In this document: positions 22,561-34,303 of the stretch, piece by piece
Numbering within the stretch: position 1 is the first letter of the stretch
Layout of the letters: each line of letters opens with the position of its first letter
Assembly (NCBI GenBank): GCA_023678885.1
Contig: CM042963.1
Span: forward strand, 27,903,542-27,967,541
Reading direction: 5' to 3'
Origin: Pogostemon cablin
Lineage: Eukaryota > Streptophyta > Magnoliopsida > Lamiales > Lamiaceae
Length of the DNA: 64,000 nucleotides
Position numbers and translations under genes: made by a program
The notes under the pieces: generated by a model
Databases searched by the model: none
The model's input: only the letters and a program-made list of their open reading frames with translations
Told to the model about the DNA's origin: nothing

Positions 22561-23515
22561 ATTCGCAAAGAGAAGTTCGAATGGACACCATCGGCCCAAA
22601 AAGCCTTCGATAGGCTGAAAGTTATCCTATCCAACACACAAACCCTCTCGAAACCCGACCGGGCAAGACTCTCAGTTTATATCTAGCTACATCAGAGTCG
22701 GCATTAAGTGTCGTCCTGGTCCTCATGGAGAAGAAGCAATAGGAGCCCATATATTACGTGAGTCAAATGCTCAGAGATGCAAAACTCAGGTACCTCATAG
22801 TCGAGAAACTTGTTTATGCATTGGTAATGAGCGCGCAAAAGTTAAGGCCCTATTTTTTTAAACATCCGATCAAAGTAGTGATGTCCTTCTCGCTAAGGTA
22901 AGTCCTCTCCAAACCCGATTCTATAGGAAGATTGATGAAGTAGGCCATCGAGCTGAGTCAATTCGACATCAAATACGTCCCCAGAACTGCCATTAAAGCA
23001 CAAGCCCTGGCAGAGTTCATAGTCGAGCTCACCATACTTACCCTGCCAAACGAGGTAATCGCCATGCCATGACAGATGTCAGTAGACAAATCGTCCACAG
23101 CCCACGCAGCCGGAGTCGTAGTTGTCCTCACAGCCCCTACAGGCAAAGTATTTTGGTTGGTAATCAGATTCGAATTTCCCGCAATCAACAACGAAGCTGA
23201 GTATGAGGCCTTACTTTCCGGCATGAGGATGGCGCTGACGGTTGAGGCTTAGAGGTTGATGATCTTCAGTGACTCCGATCTCATAGTTAACCAAATAAGA
23301 GAAGACTATGAAGCTTAGCATCAACAGCTCGCGGGATACCAAAAGCTAGTCGCTAAAATGATCCTAGAGTTTGATCACATATACATCACACAGATACCCA
23401 GGCAGCGTAACACCCAAGCTGACGCCATAGCTCGACTTGCAACCTCGGAGGATGCCGAACAGCTGGGAAGCATTAGTGTGATGAGACAGGATGCCCCAAG
23501 CGGCAAAATGATCTA
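22561..23515 (+). pseudogene. Tat RNase H region
   Basis: Recognisable blocks: YYVSQMLRDAKLRYL-like RT-RNase H junction (22755-22800), then SVDKSSTAHAAGVVVVL, FPAINNEAEYEALLSGMRMAL, FSDSDLIVNQI and NTQADAIARLA (23415-23440), the D-E-D-D pattern of Gypsy RNase H. Multiple in-frame TAG/TGA stops occur at positions where relatives have Q or W, for example near 22682, 22740, 23071, 23251, 23318 and 23515. Confidence 0.82.
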
Positions 23516-24760
23516 GCAGATTGACAAGGAAGAAACATGGATAACCCCTATCAAAGCCTTCTTACAAGAGGGAAAGGAGCCAGAGAACAAGTTTGAAGCA
23601 AAGCAGTTGAGGCTCAGATCAGCCAGGTATACTTTAGTCAATGGCTTATTATACAAAAGAGGATACTCGATGCCACTCTTGAGATGCTTATCCAAGGACG
23701 AAGCCACCAAAGTCCTCTCCAAAATACATGAGGGTGTGTGTGGGAATCACTCAAGAGGCCAAGCTTTAGCCCAAAAAGTCATCAGACAAGGCTTCTTCTA
23801 ACCCACCCTCAGGAAGGACGCGGTTGAATACGCCAAAGCATGTAAGCAATGCCAGATATAAGCCCCTCTAATTAGGACCCCCTCCACTGAGCTAATCACA
23901 ATGGCAGCACTGTGGCCTTTTACCAAATGAGGGATTGATTTAATCGTCCCATTCACCCGGGCAGGGGAGGAGTCAAATTCGCAATAGTCGCAGTCGATTA
24001 TTTCTCCAAATAGGCGAAAGCAGAGATGTTAGCCACGGTCAACAAAGCCAACATAATGGGATTCATGTGGAAGAACATTGTCTGCCATTTTGGAATACCC
24101 AACGCTATAGTAATCGATAATGGAAAATAATTTGAAGGGGTGAAACTCTAAAGATTTTGTGACGGCCTGGGAATCAAAAAGTTGTTCTTATCACCATACT
24201 ACCCTTAGTCTAATGGGCTAGTAGAGGCAGTAAATAAAGTGATCAAGCATACCCTCAAAACGAGACTGGAAGGACTTAAGGGAAGTTGGGCCGCATAACT
24301 ACCCGGAGTTATGTGGTCGTACCGCACCACCACTAGAACATCAACAGGAGACACTCCATTCTCCCTGACATATGGCACAGAAGTGCTCATCCCGACAGAA
24401 GTGGCCTACCCAAATTTCTGAATAACCCACCAGAAGGAGAACCCTAACCCTGAAGCTCTTGAACTCAACATAGACTTGGCAGAAGAACTCCGATTACAAG
24501 CGGCAGAAAGGTATGCAATATACAAATCCAGATTGGAGGCTCAATATAATAAGAAAGTTCATCGGAGAGACTTTGTAGTTGGTGAGTTGGTAATGAGGAA
24601 GATTTGTCAGACAGGCGAGGGTGTATTCGGTGGTAACTGGGAAGGCCCGTATATAGCAAAAAGAAATCTAGGCAATGGAGTATACGAGCTTAGCAAAATT
24701 GATGGTGAGAGCATTAAGCACCCATGGAATGCTCAAAACATAAAGCGTTTCTATATCTGA
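23516..24760 (+). pseudogene. Tat integrase
   Basis: HHCC zinc-binding region at IHEGVCGNH...CKQC (23730-23860). Catalytic core pieces are GIDLIVPF (first D), AIVIDNGK (second D, near 24115) and SNGLVEAVNK (E, near 24225), then SYRTTTRTSTGDTPFSLTYG. The C-terminal part is open from 24476 to TGA at 24758 (GGNWEGPYIAKRNLGNGVYEL). At least ten stops interrupt it, mostly where the family has Q or W. Confidence 0.87.
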
Positions 24761-25025
24761 TAATGCAGTATACCACCCATAAATGTCCATACTTTAGCAA
24801 GGGTGGAAAGGCCGCGTGAGTTTAACCTCATGCGAAGGCCCATATTAAATAAAATGCGAACAAATTAATTAAAAATGCACACTATGCCACAACCTACTGC
24901 GTTAATAGCAATCAAGTCAAATGGACATTAACTGATTAAGCTTGGAATATGTTCAAAATATGTCTTATAAAGGCTACAAAGTGCCCTACATGGACATTAG
25001 AGCAAGCAAAATAGAAAGCTTAAAA
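24761..25025. other. Spacer between Tat integrase and antisense ORF B
   Basis: No ORF. Two converging reading directions meet here: integrase ends at 24760 (plus) and ORF B ends at 25026 (minus). Confidence 0.5.
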
Positions 25026-27215
25026 CTAAAAAGGACCACCAGTTCCACCTAGACCCCCGCCTGCACCACTCAGACCAGTGTCATCAGCACCGCCACCAGC
25101 AAAGTCGCGAAGGCTCCTCATCCAAGCCACCTCCGCCTCCAATTGCGCAACATGCTCCCTCTCACGCTCCAACTCGTGCTCAGCAAGATAGCAGCCAGCT
25201 GAGCCCTCTCATTATAAGCTTCAGATTGAGCAATAGCCACAGCAATCAACTGCTCAGCTACCAGCGCCTGACGAGTCTCGGACGCAACGGAACCTTCTTC
25301 AGCACGGACTGAGGACCAGAACTTAAGCTAATGGCAGGTGGGATGGCATGACCGGATTCAGTCAATAGGAGAAAGAGACGTAGAAGGATCAGAGCGTGGC
25401 CGACACTAGCAAGAGCGGCGTTTCTGATCTCATGGGTCCCCGCGCTTTGAGGCCAATGAGTTAGGACAGGACTCCAAGAATGAGCGGGGACAAAGCCAGC
25501 TTTAGACACACTTATCTATGTTTCTATCATAGCTCGAGATTTCCCAACGCTTCGTAACCTCAGCAGATCTGCTAAGGCGACCAGAGGCACCCCGCCACAT
25601 GTGCCACCCATCTTGGCACACACACTTTCCTCCGCCAAGGGCCTTCGAGGCTGACTAGTGCCCGGTAGGATCTGTGCAGGATCAATCCTCACCCCAATAG
25701 CACTGCCAGAATGGGAAGTAGATCCGAAAGCCACACTAGTCGGTGATTCCTCGTCACTGATTGATGTTTTTCCTCTATCAAGATAACGGGCCCGAGCCAC
25801 GGCATCATTCTCGCGAGGACCCTCATTACCTGGCTTTGCTCGTCTTGGGGTTACACTCGGTCTAGCCACCTCAGCCTCTACAACAGCAACGGTAACCCCG
25901 TTGGGAGGTGCCCGAGTATCCTCATTGGTAGGGAGAGCATTCTAAGCAGCCACAGAATTGGGACTAGCTTCCCAATAAATATTACGAGCTACGGAAGAAT
26001 ACGCAGCCTAAGGAGAAAAATACTCATCAAGAGCAGCGTCCTAAGAGGTGAAGTTGTCACTTACTCTCCCGATGAAGCTTATCGAAGGGGCCCGGGTAGG
26101 ATCTTGAAATAAGTTAGCGTTAGATAGCTGAGTATCGGATAAAAGAGGTAAGACGTCGTGGGGAAGCACCATCTAGTTGATTATGTCAAAGGCCCATCGA
26201 AAACTCAGAGACAATTTCTCTTCTGAGGACGGACGGGGGCTATCACCAAATGGAAACAGTGGAAAGATCAAGACCATGAAGGCACAAAGGAGACAAACAA
26301 AAAAAAGAGGGAGAGAGCTTACGAGACTCCGGGGTTTGAAAGGTGTAAGGAATTGGCAGATAGTTCCCAAGACGATCCCGACACTCGAATTCGTGAACCC
26401 AAAACCATTGCCGCCTCCAGTGCCAACCACCAATATCATTCCGACTTAAGATAGGTCGAATGCCCCGCTCCACTTGCAAATAATAGTGCCCCTGACACCC
26501 AGGATCGCGAACATACCGATAGACATAATCAATGTCGCTAGCTGTGGAGGATGAGCAACCGCTCTCGTGAAGAGGCACCAAGAGGCCAACTAAACTCGCC
26601 CAAACAGTAGGTATCAACTGCGTTGGAGCTAAACCCAACCTATCAACACCCGGGCAAGAGTCTGGGCTAACGAAAGTCGCACGCCCTCAGCAAACATCCC
26701 TGTATTAAAAGCTGCATGACCGGACACCCCCCTCCAAGGTCGTTCTTGGTTATTGGGAGTTGCAAAACCTATATCAGGGTAATTGTAGAGGTTGAAAGCA
26801 CTCTCCACATCCTCCTCCCTTATACTCAAAGCATAGCCCCTCAGAGTAGTGTTGGTAATGGCGTGCCCTGGTCGGAGGGGCGGCCAAAGCTTCCAGGCTC
26901 GACTGAGTCCTCCAGATACACGAATGATGGTGAAGCCCTACCTTCAGTTTTTTCCACCACACGCCGGCATGGAGTCCCAGCCGCAAAGGGTGTGGCTTCC
27001 TGTTGAACCTCGTAACGCAGTGGCAGAGGAATGGAACGATGGCCGCTACATATCACAAGAGGAGCTCTAGCGTTGCTGGCCTCCTCCTCCTCTTCCTCCT
27101 CAGAACCGCTAAAGTTATGGGAGGACCTTGAGTCCACAGCCCAAAGCGGCAGAAGAAAATCGCTAAAGATCAACCAAAAGAAAGTGAGTATCGCCAGAGG
27201 ATAAGTAACAACCAT
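25026..27215 (-). pseudogene. Antisense extra ORF B of the Tat element (putative gypsy-type transposon family)
   Basis: Minus-strand reading from a plausible ATG at 27215 (MVVTYPLAIL) through an acidic tract (SGSEEEEEEEASNARAP), then SIREEDVESAFNLYNYPDIGF, LAQTLARVL, GLAPTQLIPTVWASLVGLLV and YLQVERGIRPILS, then a basic/serine-rich stretch (MARPSVTPRRAKPGNEG at 25869) and a coiled-coil end (QLIAVAIAQSEAYNERAQLA) with a glycine-rich tail before TAG at 25026-25028. Frameshifts occur near 26640 (one base lost) and elsewhere. The pattern recalls plant proteins labelled putative gypsy-type transposon (PF04195, from memory). Function unknown. Confidence 0.65.
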
Positions 27216-27830
27216 TGAGAAAAAAATTTCAAAAGTTGCAAGAGAAGAAATTGTAGAAAAACTGCAGAAGCAAGAAAATGGTAAGCGTGGCCTCTCTAGT
27301 TTCATGGCCAACCCTTTTACAGAAAATGGGGTAACAGTTCCCCCCAGAATTCGAAGCGTCCACCCCAAATTCGAACGAGAACTGTTGGATCATTACACGT
27401 GGGCACAATCAAGCACTAAGGCAAGAGGGAATGATAACTGATGTGACAGTTCAAGGAAAAGTGGTGGAAAGAATATCGAGAGATTAAACACATTAATGGC
27501 GCATTTAATGCGTGTTAGAAACTACTGTTTATAGCAATCATTTCCATTGAAGAAAAAGAATACAAACTGACTAGAAATTTAAAACAGAAAGTAATATTGT
27601 TCTTATCCTAAAATCTAACTCCCGCCAGCCGAGCTAGTTAGGAGGAGAGTCGGACCATTAGGAGCTACTTTGGAAGTCGACGCCATCGAAGTTTGAGAGG
27701 CAGTTCGAGTAGCGAAGCCAGGAACAGGGAAAAAGTCGGACACGTAACCCAAGGGAGCCAGATTCATCCCCTTCGATTCCCAATCGATGCCAGTCGATAG
27801 TCCGAACGCGGGTATCCAAGCCTATAGTAT
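27216..27830. other. Spacer between antisense ORFs A and B
   Basis: No ORF retained. On minus it would hold the 3' end of ORF A and the promoter and leader of ORF B. A CT-rich leader-like stretch occurs before the ATG at 27215, but no clear TATA box was found. Confidence 0.45.
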
Positions 27831-29012
27831 TTAACAGAAATTGTCAAGAAGGCCTAACATCCCACCCATATTCACCAGCCGTGCCGAATGAGCCAACGCT
27901 TTAGCAAAGCTGATTATGCCAGCCACCTTCCTCTCAGAGTTTATCAGAGCTGAGAAGTTGGAACGATACCTGTCATTAAGCGCGGTCACCTCGAATTCTT
28001 TAGCAGCAAGCTTTTGCTGATGATCCACGAGCTGCTCCTTATCATCATTCAATTCCCGAGCAAGTAGCTCGTACTTTCCCTCCGAGCTCTTTAGTGCCTC
28101 TTCGGCGGCCTTCAACTCCGCTTCGCGAGGGAGCCATCTCTCCTCAGCCAACTTCAACTCCCCCTTGACTGCCTCCAGGGCCACCTCTAGAGCTGCACAC
28201 CGCTGAGCCGCCCTTTCCTTCTTGGAGTCCAGATTCTCCAAGAGCCTCTGTTCGGCCAACTCCGCTTCCCGCCTTACCTGAACCAACTCCGCTTCATGCT
28301 GGCGATCATGAGCATTTAGCTGCCCTATCTCCTAATCCTTCTGGGCCAATAAAGATGACGTCTGGCTCAAATAAGCCAAAGCCCTAGAATGGTACCCAAC
28401 AGTGGAATAAATCAGGTCATCGATATTCAACTCTCTGATGATATCGCTCTCCTCCCGAGTGAAAGAGACAGGGATAGTCTTCGCCACCCTTAGCATATAA
28501 GCAGGCAGATCTGGCTAGCTGAGGTGATACGAATTGGACCCATATAAGCTGTGCAGGACGAGGGAAGTGGACGAACCTCTGACAAGGAGGCGCCAACCTT
28601 GAAACCCAAGTAAGGGGTTTCAGTCAAAGGAGCCGCTGGAAGGGGCCCACTAGTAAAGAGACCTAAGCTCTCGGCCATAGCTCTCTTACTTGGGGGCTGG
28701 GAAGGGTCACTTGTAAGCGATGGCTAGCACAAAAGAACATCGTCGGAACCCCCAAGCTGGCATTGCACGGGCCGCACAATCGGAGATGAGCTACCAGAAT
28801 CGAGAAGGAGATAGTCCTCTTCTTGCACTTTGTCTCGCTCATCCGTTGCGCTACAAGTCCCGAATCCTTCTCAGTTGGAAGGCTCTAGAATGCCTTTACC
28901 CAAATCCCATCGAACAGCCGTATCGCCAGTCTGAGAAACATCTAAGCCCGCCTTATGGCCGGGTACGTGAGCATTATGATCCTTGGAATTACATTCTCCA
29001 CATGGCTGTTTA
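27831..29012 (-). pseudogene. Antisense extra ORF A of the Tat element, C-terminal part (coiled coil)
   Basis: From 29012 on minus: a degenerate stretch, then MAESLGLFTSGPLPAAPLTE (28678), IPVSFTREESDIIREL (about 28470), and a 150-residue coiled coil (28286-27831) with heptads such as EVALEAVKGELKLAEERW and GKYELLARELNDDKEQL, ending TAA at 27831. Several stops and shifts precede the coiled coil. It resembles the C-terminal coiled-coil half of plant putative gypsy-type transposon proteins. The N-terminal part lies at 33957-34303 and 39512-39588, separated by two insertions; some central sequence appears deleted. Confidence 0.6.
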
Positions 29013-29014
29013 GA

Positions 29015-29299
29015 CTACTCCTTGTCAATCTTCCACTCAAATTCAGAATCATCTGTCCTATTAAAATTAAGATTAAACAAGTTAGAAATCACATATGTGC
29101 TCTTGCATGATTGAGTCTCCATGGGCATCTTCATTGCTATCTCAAGAGAGAAAACCACATCTTCATTATCCATCTGCAGTCTAAGCTTCTCGGCTCTCAA
29201 CCTCTTTGCTCTTTCCCACTTCTTCTCAACTATAAGCTCAATATTCTGCTTTTGTAATGGTACTGGCATGTTCTGAACAACACGTGTAGCATTCGGCAC
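29015..29299 (-). pseudogene. Athila gag-pol linker fused to protease tail by internal deletion
   Basis: Reads MPNATRVVQNMPVPLQ, then KKWERAKRLRAEK, then jumps directly to LRLQMDNEDVVFSLEIAMKM. In the sister copy (4612-5598) about 600 bp, including the protease active site, lie between these blocks. The joint falls at a short shared GAGAAG/GAAAAG sequence and keeps the frame. It cannot encode an active protease. Confidence 0.8.
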
Positions 29300-29308
29300 G
29301 GAAACAGG

Positions 29309-29680
29309 GTTCGACTATTGTAGTTCGACCATGGTTTGACCAGAATGGTCTGGTCGAATGGAATGAGGCTGGTCGAACTGGGTTCTTGAAAATGGGCTCA
29401 GTCTATCCAGTTGTGGTTCGACCATAGTTTGACCAGAGAGGTCTGGTCAAACTACAAAAGTGTTGTCAAATGGAGGCTCTGTAAACTGAACTTGATTTTT
29501 CAGGTCAACAGGTGATTGTTCGACAATAGTTCGACCAGAGAGGTCTGGTCGAACTAGAATGATTTGGTCAAACGCCGAGCCAGAAAATATAGCACTATTA
29601 TTCTATTTTTTTGAAACCCATTCGACCACGGTTTGACCATCAGGTCTTGTCAAACCACACTGGTCTGGTCAAACTGGAGA
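29309..29680. repeat. Array of GTTCGACCA / TGGTCGAAC inverted motifs
   Basis: About a dozen copies or near-copies in both orientations, several paired across 6-9 nt. It is the homologous position to 4258-4600 (gag-protease linker), showing the motif array belongs to the family and is not a local accident. Confidence 0.75.
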
Positions 29681-30769
29681 CCTGCTCTCTTCTTTTTTAT
29701 CCACAGGCTTCATTGGACCTTCGTACTGTGTCCCGGACCTCAATGTGATGGCATTATTCTCTAACGTTTGTGTCAATTGATTCACATTCGTGGTTATCTG
29801 ACCCATTATAAAGGTAAGGTCCTTCAACTGCTTAGATAAATCTGCATGATTAGCAGTCATACTCGCTTCGATGCGGTCAACCCTTGCATCATTCCTTGAC
29901 ATGTATCGATTGAAGGTAACTTCAACACTCTTCGCTTCTTGCTACTGCATACTAGGCCCCTTTATGTCAACTCTGTAATCTGCTTCTGCTAGGACTCTAG
30001 TAACTTGTTGATTTTAGCTAGAATAGAGACAATCTCATCATCCCTATTCGGCTTCACCGCTTGATGTTCAACCTGAGCACCTTACCTAGTATACAAGATC
30101 CTCTTACTCTTTCTGTAGGCCAGTCACGTGAATTCATAGAGATGTCTTCAAATAACTATTCTGCTTCAAGTGTCGTTTTAAATAATAGTGCTCCTCCTGA
30201 TGATGCATCAATAAGAATACGCGACTCACAATCCAATCCATAGTAGAAGATACTTATGTACTGAGCCTTAGTCATCCCATGCTGTGGGAACCTCCTGAGC
30301 ATATCTTTAAACCTATTCCACACCTTATGTAATTTCTCACCCTGATTCATAAGAAATTGGGTGATGTCTTGCTTCATTCTTATGATCCTTGAGGGTAGTA
30401 TGTATCTCTCCAAGAAATTCTACTGCAGTTGGTCCCATGTAGTGCAGTCCATGGCATCAAGAGTCTCATACCAAGCTTCTGCCCTATCAATCAAAGAGAA
30501 CTTGAATAAGGCGATCCGCCTAGCATTGTCTTTAGCTCTAGCACCCTTTTGAGTGTTTGCATAACCAAGAAATCTTTTGAGGTGCTGATATGGATCTTCA
30601 AAATAACCTCCAGAAAAGGGATTCTTCTCTACCATGTTCATAAGAGTAGGATGTATCTCAAAATTATTATCATCCCCCTTGCTCCTATCAACCCCATGTT
30701 GCTAATCCCATAGTTCGTGAAAATTTCACGTATGGTAACATTATCCGGATTATGCCTTGTTCCGGCCAT
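29669..30769 (-). pseudogene. Athila gag, broken
   Basis: Starts at ATG 30769 (MAGTRHNPDNVTIREIF), 135 nt after the primer site. A frameshift near 30680 leads into FEIHPTLMNMVEKNPFSGG and the gag core: DPYQHLKRFLGYANTQKG, LFKFSLIDRAEAWYETLD, TWDQLQ, stop TAG at 30420-30422, then NFLERYILPSRIIRMKQDI and GEKLHKVWNRFKDMLRRFP. A decayed stretch follows, then LKDLTFIMGQITTNVNQL and NNAITLRSGTQYEGP (29800-29715), the conserved end of Athila-type gag. Role in relatives: structural protein of virus-like particles. Confidence 0.85.
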
Positions 30770-30904
30770 ATCTAGCTCAATGTGTTATTCCTTCTTTTTC
30801 TAGAGCACAAGTACCTCAGAAAAATTTAAGGTTAGATAGAATTAAATAATCACAAATAAATGTCTTAATCAAACTAGAAATAATAAACTAATAATAACTG
30901 TCGT

Positions 30905-30921
30905 CCCCAGCAATGGCGCCA
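30905..30921 (-). other. Primer binding site, tRNA-Asp type
   Basis: Reverse complement TGGCGCCATTGCTGGGG, close to the site at 1763-1779, 7 nt from the LTR end at 30929. Confidence 0.83.
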
Positions 30922-30928
30922 AAAAACT

Positions 30929-33900
30929 TGATGCGCATTTTCTTTGCACGTAAAATTAATCCTCAAGTATTAAGGATATCAGTTGCAGCTTAAGCAAGCG
31001 ACCAAGTTAAATATCAAACCCAAAGGACAGCGTATTATCAATTTAGTTATTAACTAAATTAATTAAGACAAGACAATAAGATTTTAAGGTTGATTATCTA
31101 ATAACTAATATGCTGAAAATTAAATAACAAATAAAATAAATTAAACACTGGAAGAATACGAAAGTGTCTCAAGAATGGAGAATAAGTAGCTCTAGGCTAA
31201 TCCAGTTTTACTACTTAACTTACCTCTCAAGTGCAGGCCGACTCTGCCTTGTGGACTATGACGCATCACTAAACCATGCAAATCTACTCTATAGACACAA
31301 GTAAATATGCGTGTAACACGTGTGAATTAACTTGGAGCAAGAGATATAATTACACCCCCTTTCTGGATACTATCAGTATCAATTATTTCCCTGGCCAATT
31401 GGTACTCTAACCCGATATGATCTCCCTTTATAGGTACTATAAAATTACCCTCTTTATCCTACTTATCAATCCGAATCCAATTCAATTAATAAGTATGCAT
31501 ATAAGATAGTTCTAATGAAGCTTCAGAGTCCCCTCACTTAGAATCATAACATGGAATCCTGCTCAGCAGTGAACACACTCAATCAATAACCAAGATATGT
31601 ATTCAAACTCTACATAACAGTTAATGATGCACAAAACAACTCTAAGTATGAATTAAAAATACATAGTCTTATATAAAATAAATCCACAAGTAGTATTGTA
31701 CAGAGGACATACAAGAGAGTTTAATTAATTCATAAAACCTTCAAAACCCTAGACTACCAAAATAGTTCTAGCCCATAATGTTGCGAAGAACAATCATTGG
31801 GGTTGGATAGATCTTACTCATATGTCTGGAAAATACAAGATATATTAGGAAACGAATAAAACCCTAGATGCGGAAGTCGTCGCGTCCTTCTCCGTCTTGA
31901 ATCCTCCTCTTGATTCTCCTCTTGATTCCACATATGAATCTTCACAGTGATGGATGGATTGAGGAAAGGATGTGAATGATAGTTTGGGGGTAACCCCCCC
32001 TTGTGGGGTGGTGTAGTGTGGATGTGTTGCGGTCTCTTCTTGGTGTGATCTACATCGTCTTGGAAAATATGAAAATACACGCATTGAGGGTGTAAAACCC
32101 TTCAAAATCAGAATTTCATGTCCCCGTTCGACCAAAGTGGTTTTGGTCTAACGGGAAGGCCTTGGTCAAACTACTGGTCGAGCTTCATGCGTAGTCTCAC
32201 CATTTCGCACATAACTTCCACATCTAAACTCTGATTTTAGTGATTCTTATGCTCACGTGATCCTCTCTTCCTTGTCTTTATATCCATATAAAGAACTCAC
32301 AAAAAATTCAACATTTGAAGGTGTAACAAGCCATGAAAATGTTGGATTGTATACTAAAAGTCTAGCTTTTTGTATGAACAATGTTTAATCAATTTATTTG
32401 AAATGAGAATCATATGATCAAATAATTGCATCTTATAATTTATTTATATGCACGATGCAATAGTCCACTTACTTTATACTGTAGATAATATGTTGTGTGA
32501 CAACATGCGAAATATCATATTATCGGTTTCCTTATAAAGTATAAACAGATGCTCACAACTAAGATAGACGGGAACTCTCTATCGGGATGGTTGTAGTGTG
32601 ATTTGGTATTAATTTGTCTTGGCTATAGAATCACATTAGTGCACTTTGTGTGTATTCAGCAGGACCTCTTGAGATCGTTCGACTTATACTAACTTATAGA
32701 AGAACTTGATCTCTGTTATTATGGATGTTCGTCCTCTTAATCCCTATATAATAACCTCGACACGTAGGGCAGTATGTACTTCTTTGATTCATCAATGGGT
32801 GAGATTTACATGTATCAAAATAACAAACTCTGTGAGTTGGGAAGTAGTGTTGTCTCTATGGTGTGCTGTTGATTGTAGAAGGAATCTGTGTCCGTCATAG
32901 GTTGATGATGTCCCTTTGAGGAGCTCATAAGAATTACCATGTAAACCCTACGGGTGGATTTATTCTGGCATAATAATGAGGTCGAGTGGTACTACTCTCG
33001 GATGAGATATTAATTAATGGAGTTGTCAGTAATTTAATTAATTAATGGATATTGTATATCTTAAACATGGGGAGACTAAAGGGCTCATAATAAGAAGGAG
33101 CCCATACGTAATTATGGGATTAGAACGGTAGTGCAGTAATAATATTTTAGAGGAATATATTATTATTATTGGGCTTAAGTATAAGCTTTGGGCTAAGCTT
33201 GGATACTTAAGCCCAATGGAGGTCCAACTCTAATTTCTCCTCTTGGTCCCTGCTGTAGCCTATAAATAAGTCACCTCAACTTATCTGGATCCCTAATAAA
33301 TTATTTCTGCGCCTAAAATAAGTGAGAAAGAAGGGAGAGAAAGCAGATTGAGATCTTGAAGATCGTCACCCACACGATGTCAAGATCAAACTTGAGAATA
33401 CAGCAGAAGACCGGAAGGTTGTTTACTGCTGCTCCTGATCATCCTCTACATCAACCCTGGTGAAAGGTAATATGATTCTACTCTTTTGCTTCCACTGCAG
33501 TAGAATTGTATGGAACCCTAATGGTTCACGTTAACCAAATGATTGAACGCCAACAAAAAAGTAGCACAGCTGTTCTATTCGGCACATCTTGCACGATGTC
33601 ACCATTTTGATCATAACTTTCTCATTTAGATTCCGATTGAGGTGTTCCTTATGCCAAAACGATCCTCTCTTCTGTGGCTTTTTAGTCATTTATCACACTT
33701 AGAATTCAGAGCTCCACATAAATATAGAAAAATTACACAAGTTGGACGTGCGTTTTTCAGCATTCTTGCACAAATTGCACCTTTTCTCAAACTTGGCACT
33801 TTTGATCCTTTTTCCTCCTAAAACACAATAAAACACATCAAACGCACCTTTTTCTCATATATTGAATACAAAACATTTGTGCTAATATATAACAACAATT

Positions 33901-33956
33901 CCCATCAAAAATGTGTTAAATTGGATATTAAAACATACTTATTTTCATTCTCATCA
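30929..33956 (-). repeat. 5' LTR (family A) interrupted by a Copia solo LTR
   Basis: On minus it starts TGATGAGAATG at 33956 and ends at 30929. Removing the insert at 32340-33555 leaves about 1.81 kb, the length of the other family-A LTRs. Module copies lie at about 33588-33690 and 32188-32290; the Copia LTR landed between them. Confidence 0.88.
32340..33555 (+). repeat. Solo Copia LTR, TGTTGG...CCAACA, 1216 bp
   Basis: Begins TGTTGGATTGTATACTAAAA and ends GAACGCCAACA, with 6-bp perfect inverted ends typical of Copia LTRs. It interrupts a family-A LTR at catgaaaa/gtagcac (uninterrupted at 41581-41595), with A-rich flanks compatible with a 4-5 bp target duplication. A TATA-like CTATAAATAAG lies near 33260. 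Close to the second copy at 36110-37492. Confidence 0.88.
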
Positions 33957-34303
33957 ATAGGCAAACGAAATCCTAGCTTCATCATCACGCCGTTCACCGC
34001 CACAAAGCCCTCTGGAGGCTTACTCGCCCTATCACCAGAAATGGGCTTCACAAATCTCACCCCCGGCGCTGTATACTTCGAGGCTTGCTCTTCGAATTGG
34101 GCGAAAGGTATTGAACTATCCTGATAGTGGGCCTTTATCTCATTGTGAGCCCCATCATGTGACACAATATGCGACCGAATATTCGTTGGATCTAGAACGT
34201 CTTCCATTGATAGCAAAAGGATAGGCGGCAAAGAACGAGACGCAACTGGAGGGCGTCGCAACGAAGAGAAAACTTCGCCCTCTCCACACAATTCTTGGTA
34301 AGC
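33957..34303 (-). pseudogene. Antisense extra ORF A, N-terminal conserved part
   Basis: Open on minus with SMEDVLDPTNIRSHIVSHDG, then IPFAQFEEQASKYTAPGVRF and KPPEGFVAVNGVMMKLGFRL, where the frame is broken by the LTR ending at 33956. The PPxGFVAV..xxxLGFRLPI pattern is what I recall as the start of the plant putative gypsy-type transposon domain. The open frame then continues artificially into the LTR. Confidence 0.65.

Larger units (their letters stand above)
29013..33956 (-). mobile_element. Athila-type element, internally deleted, inserted in antisense ORF A
   Basis: On minus: 5' LTR (33956-30929, itself interrupted), tRNA-Asp primer site, gag, GTTCGACC linker and a protease remnant stopping after the codons FEWKIDKE at 29015. 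Pol, the 3' part and the 3' LTR are gone, so one end was lost together with part of the host ORF. Same family as the plus-strand element at 4251-9401. Confidence 0.83.

Noticed and set aside
28720..29013. 97-residue plus-strand open frame as a gene
   Set aside because: It is the complement of the antisense ORF A region, cut exactly where the Athila-type element begins; no independent support.
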